A DNA stretch of 64,000 bases. It comes from Byssochlamys sp. IMV 00236. Taxonomy: Eukaryota; Ascomycota; Eurotiomycetes; Eurotiales; Thermoascaceae. The notes under the pieces were generated by a model. That model was given only the letters and a program-made list of their open reading frames with translations, did no database searches and had not been told where the DNA came from. Both the position numbers and the translations under genes were made by a program. The stretch spans positions 183,034 to 247,033 of the forward strand of contig MSJH02000504.1 of NCBI GenBank assembly GCA_001931875.2, given 5' to 3'. Position 1 is the stretch's first letter. Each line of letters starts with the position of its first letter. Positions 61,054-64,000 of the stretch are shown piece after piece.

Positions 61054-62355
61054 CTACTCCTGTCGGGTCCGTTTAGCACCATGAGGGTTCCAGGAGCCGT
61101 CTCCGACGCCCTGGTTCTGAGGGAAGAAACCTGGATTGAAAGGACCATTAGGAGTCTGGAAACCACCTTGAATTAACGGGCGCTTGTTAGCCATCGGTCG
61201 ACGTTGGGGAATCGTCGCCGGCAATTGACTTACCTTGCATGCCCATGTTTCCACCCATACCACCCATCATAGGGTTCATACCACCAGCCATGGGATTCAT
61301 ACCCATTCCAGCCATAGGTCCCATATTAGGCATGCCCATCATGTTGGGACCAGCCATGCCACCACCTCCACGACCTCGCATCCCCCCAGGTCCGCCACGC
61401 ATGCCACCCATCATGCCTCCGCGGTTGAATCCACCATAGTTCTGCATGCCGCCCATAGGGGTCTGGAAACCTCCGCCCATAGGACCCTGAAAGCCACCCA
61501 TGGGGCCGCCGAAGTTCCGGTTGGCATAGCCCATGTTGTTACCCATGCCTCCTCGGTTGAATCCTCCACGACCGCCACGGAACCCTCCACCCATGTTGTT
61601 CATGCCGAAGTTCATGTTCTGGTTCGGAGAGTTGAACCCGGACCCTGACCGCGCGCGCTCGTCCTTACGCATGGGGGCGTCCTTTGGCAATGTGCGGAAT
61701 GGGTTTGTGTGAGGGTTTGCATAGGTAACAGTGTGTTTTCTTCCAGTCTGTCCATTTGCGGCGTAATTCTCGATCTGATGCTTGACAGCTGAAGAGGCCT
61801 GAGGAGTATGAAATTCGACGAAGGCTTGTCTGTACAGTTACACGTTTAGCGTCTAAATCTTGCTGTCCCTGCATGAGTTTGTCCTTACCCTTTGCTCTTC
61901 CCGTTGACCTTGTGTTCGCTGAAAGTTACATCCTTAAGCTCTTCCTCAGCGCCGGCCTGGTTGACCCATCCTCGAATGTCATCGTCTGTCGTCCACCAGA
62001 AGAGATCAGAGATAAACAGAGCTGTGGTAGCGTCATGATCCATGGGCCGCTCGTCTGAACTCTCCTTTCGCTTCTGACCTTGCTGTGGGGTAGGTGTCTG
62101 CTGTGGAGGATTGCCTGTGTCTTGATTGATTCCTTCCATGTTTGTGGCATTTCCGTTACCGTTTGCCTGGTTGTCTCCGCTACTGTCTTTGGCGTCTCTA
62201 GCGCCTTCTTCGTTTTGGGCACCGCCCTGGTTGTTGGTGGGGGCGTCCAAGATCAGTTCTTGGTCCTCCTGCTTGTAGTCCCCCTGTTCATTGGCATTGT
62301 AACTACCTCCGTCACCATAGATATCAATGTCAAAGTTATCATCCTCAGCGGCCAT
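61054..62355 (-). CDS. RRM protein, CPSF6-like, with Met/Gly-rich tail
   Basis: Predicted 391-aa protein from three exons (introns 61830-61888 and 61167-61233), in frame. The ATG at 62355 opens an acidic/Gln/Asn-rich N-terminus (MAAEDDNFDIDIYGDGG). One RRM follows: RNP2 is ALFISDLFWW near residue 112, and RNP1 is KGQAFVEF near 156, restored exactly by splicing. The WWTTDDDIRGW text is typical of the CPSF6/CFIm68 RRM. After RKHTVTYANPHTNPFRTLPK comes a ~190-residue Gly/Met/Asn/Arg-rich tail (GGFRGGRGGFNRGGMGNNMG; GGMNPMMGGMGGNMGMQ), ending KRTRQE. The likely role is in mRNA 3'-end processing in the nucleus, by family. Confidence 0.87.
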
Positions 62356-63496
62356 TGTGGTTAGGGGTGGACGTGCTTCGCAATGGGAATGATTGATTGC
62401 TTGATTGTGTTATACACAGAGACTTTCTTCTTTTTCTTCTTTGTTTCTCGATGATTCAAGGAGAGTACATGTCTGCCGGCACACGCCATCATTAGCACCA
62501 GAGAAATTGCGGTGACATCACATAGCTTCAGTTGATATCCAGAGCAGGGGGGGCTAAAAACAATTCATTGCTTTGTAAACCCATGCAAGTCGAATTGTAG
62601 AAAGACTTGGGACAGGGAAGAAAGAGAAAAAAAAGCAATAGCAAGACGACAAAGACCAGAAAATACGTACAATCCGGACCGAAGGCCTCAAAAGGAACAG
62701 ACTATACTTCGCCAATCCGCGATGTGATTGCTTTTCTGTAATGGAGATGCGACCCGACTGCCTTTGATGGCAAATACAGGTGGTATTGGAAGTCTTGATG
62801 AGACGAAGAGAGAAGATTTATTCCACAAAGATGCGGCACCGCTCGAGCTCTCCTGCCCCTAGGCAGGTAAGGGCGACAGAGTTCAAACACACCCGGCTAG
62901 AGACCAATCTGACAAGATTTCTGATGGGATAGTAAAGAAAAAACAACAGGGATGTTAGCAATGAGTCCGATTTCCAGTCTGCGCTTTTCCACCTCCCAAG
63001 CGTGCAGAAACTCCGTTCGGAACTGTATCCCCTGATCTGTCCTGCAGCACTGTGACGCAGCGGATGAGAAGATAGCCAGATAGCAGACGACGTGCAGAAG
63101 ATAAAGACCCAGGGGACAAGAGGCTGAGAGGCAACAAGATGATACAATGGTCTTCCCCAGAAAACGCCTTTGCGACCTGATGGAGATGCAGATGAAGGAC
63201 GAGAGCTGGAGTCGCGAAGGCAAGCTTGTGGAGCAGCTCCGGAGCGGCGGCACCGTAACTCCGGCCGGCTGCCCCTAAACCCAAATGGTCCGTCCCCATC
63301 TGGCCAGCTCGTCCTTTACGAGTGCTCGGACGGTCCAACGCCAGATCTCCAGATTTCCAGGCTATCTCTCATTTCTCGTTCTGTTTCTCGCGTCGGGACC
63401 TGTCTGCATTTTCTTTCTTTCTTCTCTCTCTCCTTCAGATAAGCTACCTTTTCTGTTTTACGCTCTTAATTCCTTTTCAATCACAACACCGCAGCC
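62356..63496. other. Divergent intergenic region between RRM gene and Sec61 gamma
   Basis: This 1.1 kb region carries both promoters. Pyrimidine-rich patches lie just before the Sec61 gamma ATG (about 63405-63460) and an A/G-rich stretch at 62600-62640. No gene seen. Confidence 0.5.
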
Positions 63497-63955
63497 ATGT
63501 CCGACACATTCCAGGAGCTCGCCGATATCCCCAGGGACTTTGTCCGTGATGGCATGCAGTTTGTCCACAGATGCACCAAGCGTATGGACTTTCTCTGAGT
63601 TGTCAATGAAATAGTGTTCCCATTCTAACATGTATCTCTAGCCGACAAGCGTGAATTCATCAAGATCAGCCAGGTACCACAGTCCCTTTAAAGGAGACAT
63701 CAACAGAAGACACCCAACTAACGAAAGAATTCCCGGTCAGGCCGTTGGCATGGGCTTCCTCATTATGGTTGGTGTTCTCGATCATATACTATTCGCGGAA
63801 TCTCAATCTAACAGTGAAATAGGGAGCGATCGGCTACTTCATCAAGTTGAGTAAGTGACTCAAATCAAACAGTGTCGCGTGGGCTCTGGGACAGGGACTG
63901 ACGGAGGTTGCCAGTACACATCCCTATCAACAACATCCTCGTCGGAGCTGCATGA
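63497..63955 (+). CDS. SSS1: Sec61 gamma subunit of the ER translocon
   Basis: Small tail-anchored subunit of the Sec61 channel for protein entry to the ER. The ATG at 63497 opens MSDTFQELADIPRDFVRDGM, then QFVHRCTKPDKREFIKI, with the family K-P-D-x-x-E-F segment formed across intron 1. Exons 3-5 give SQAVGMGFLIMGAIGYFIKL, then IHIPINNILVGAA and TGA. Four short introns split only about 70 codons, which is normal for fungi. All family blocks and the single membrane helix are present. Confidence 0.97.
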
Positions 63956-64000
63956 TTGAATTCGAACGATAAACACGACGGAAAAGAGAGATAATCGGGG

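Noticed and set aside
61235..61648. Plus-strand His/Thr-rich frame
   Set aside because: It is the antisense shadow of the Met/Gly-rich exon of the RRM gene.

Overview
This window is about 64 kb of an ascomycete genome, most likely a member of the Eurotiales (Aspergillus/Penicillium type). The evidence is many short introns of about 48-100 bp with GT...AG ends, roughly balanced base composition, no operons, and a typical mix of housekeeping genes (ribosomal proteins S9 and L21, Sec61 gamma, a septin, an annexin, a Rim2-type mitochondrial carrier) with filamentous-fungal accessory genes (P450, secreted glutaminase, fungal transcription factor, MFS pumps, flavin monooxygenase). I rebuilt exon structures by hand. 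For most genes I checked that the spliced length is a multiple of three.

Layout. 0.7-8.1 kb: three genes on the minus strand, namely a cytochrome P450, an amino-acid permease and a secreted glutaminase A. 8.1-12.6 kb: about 4.5 kb with no supported gene. 12.6-18.4 kb: an RS-rich protein with a C-terminal annexin region (+), and a septin with an unusual acidic/Ser-rich insertion (-). 20.3-23.5 kb: a secreted Vps62-family protein and a DOPA 4,5-dioxygenase family protein (both -). 24.5-32 kb is the dense housekeeping core: an RS/RD-rich protein (-), a Sos7-like coiled-coil protein (+), RPS9 (-) and RPL21 (+) sharing a 278-bp divergent promoter, and a Rim2-like carrier (+). 33.2 kb: a small three-exon gene for a secreted four-cysteine peptide of 53 aa. 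36.0-38.0 kb: a possible terminal exon or gene relic (-) and an APH-family kinase-like protein (+). 41.7-44.2 kb: a C2H2 zinc-finger protein whose 3' end is unclear. An assembly gap (44428-44481) and an AT-rich, gene-poor stretch follow it.

46.9-59.8 kb is a second accessory block: an MFS drug/polyamine-type exporter (+), a short-chain dehydrogenase (-), a fungal transcription factor without a zinc cluster (+), a secreted Kre9/Knh1-like protein (-), a Dal5-type MFS permease (-) and a flavin-containing monooxygenase (-). The first three form a compact transporter-enzyme-regulator group and may work as one small metabolic locus. That is inference from layout. No polyketide synthase, NRPS or terpene synthase is present. 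61.0-64 kb returns to housekeeping: a CPSF6-like RRM protein with a Met/Gly-rich tail (-) and Sec61 gamma (+).

I found no CRISPR array, no confident tRNA or rRNA gene, no intact transposon and no virus. The most interesting items are the small cysteine peptide, the septin insertion, the RS-annexin fusion, the zinc-finger gene next to the gap, and the transporter/SDR/regulator group bordered by AT-rich DNA.
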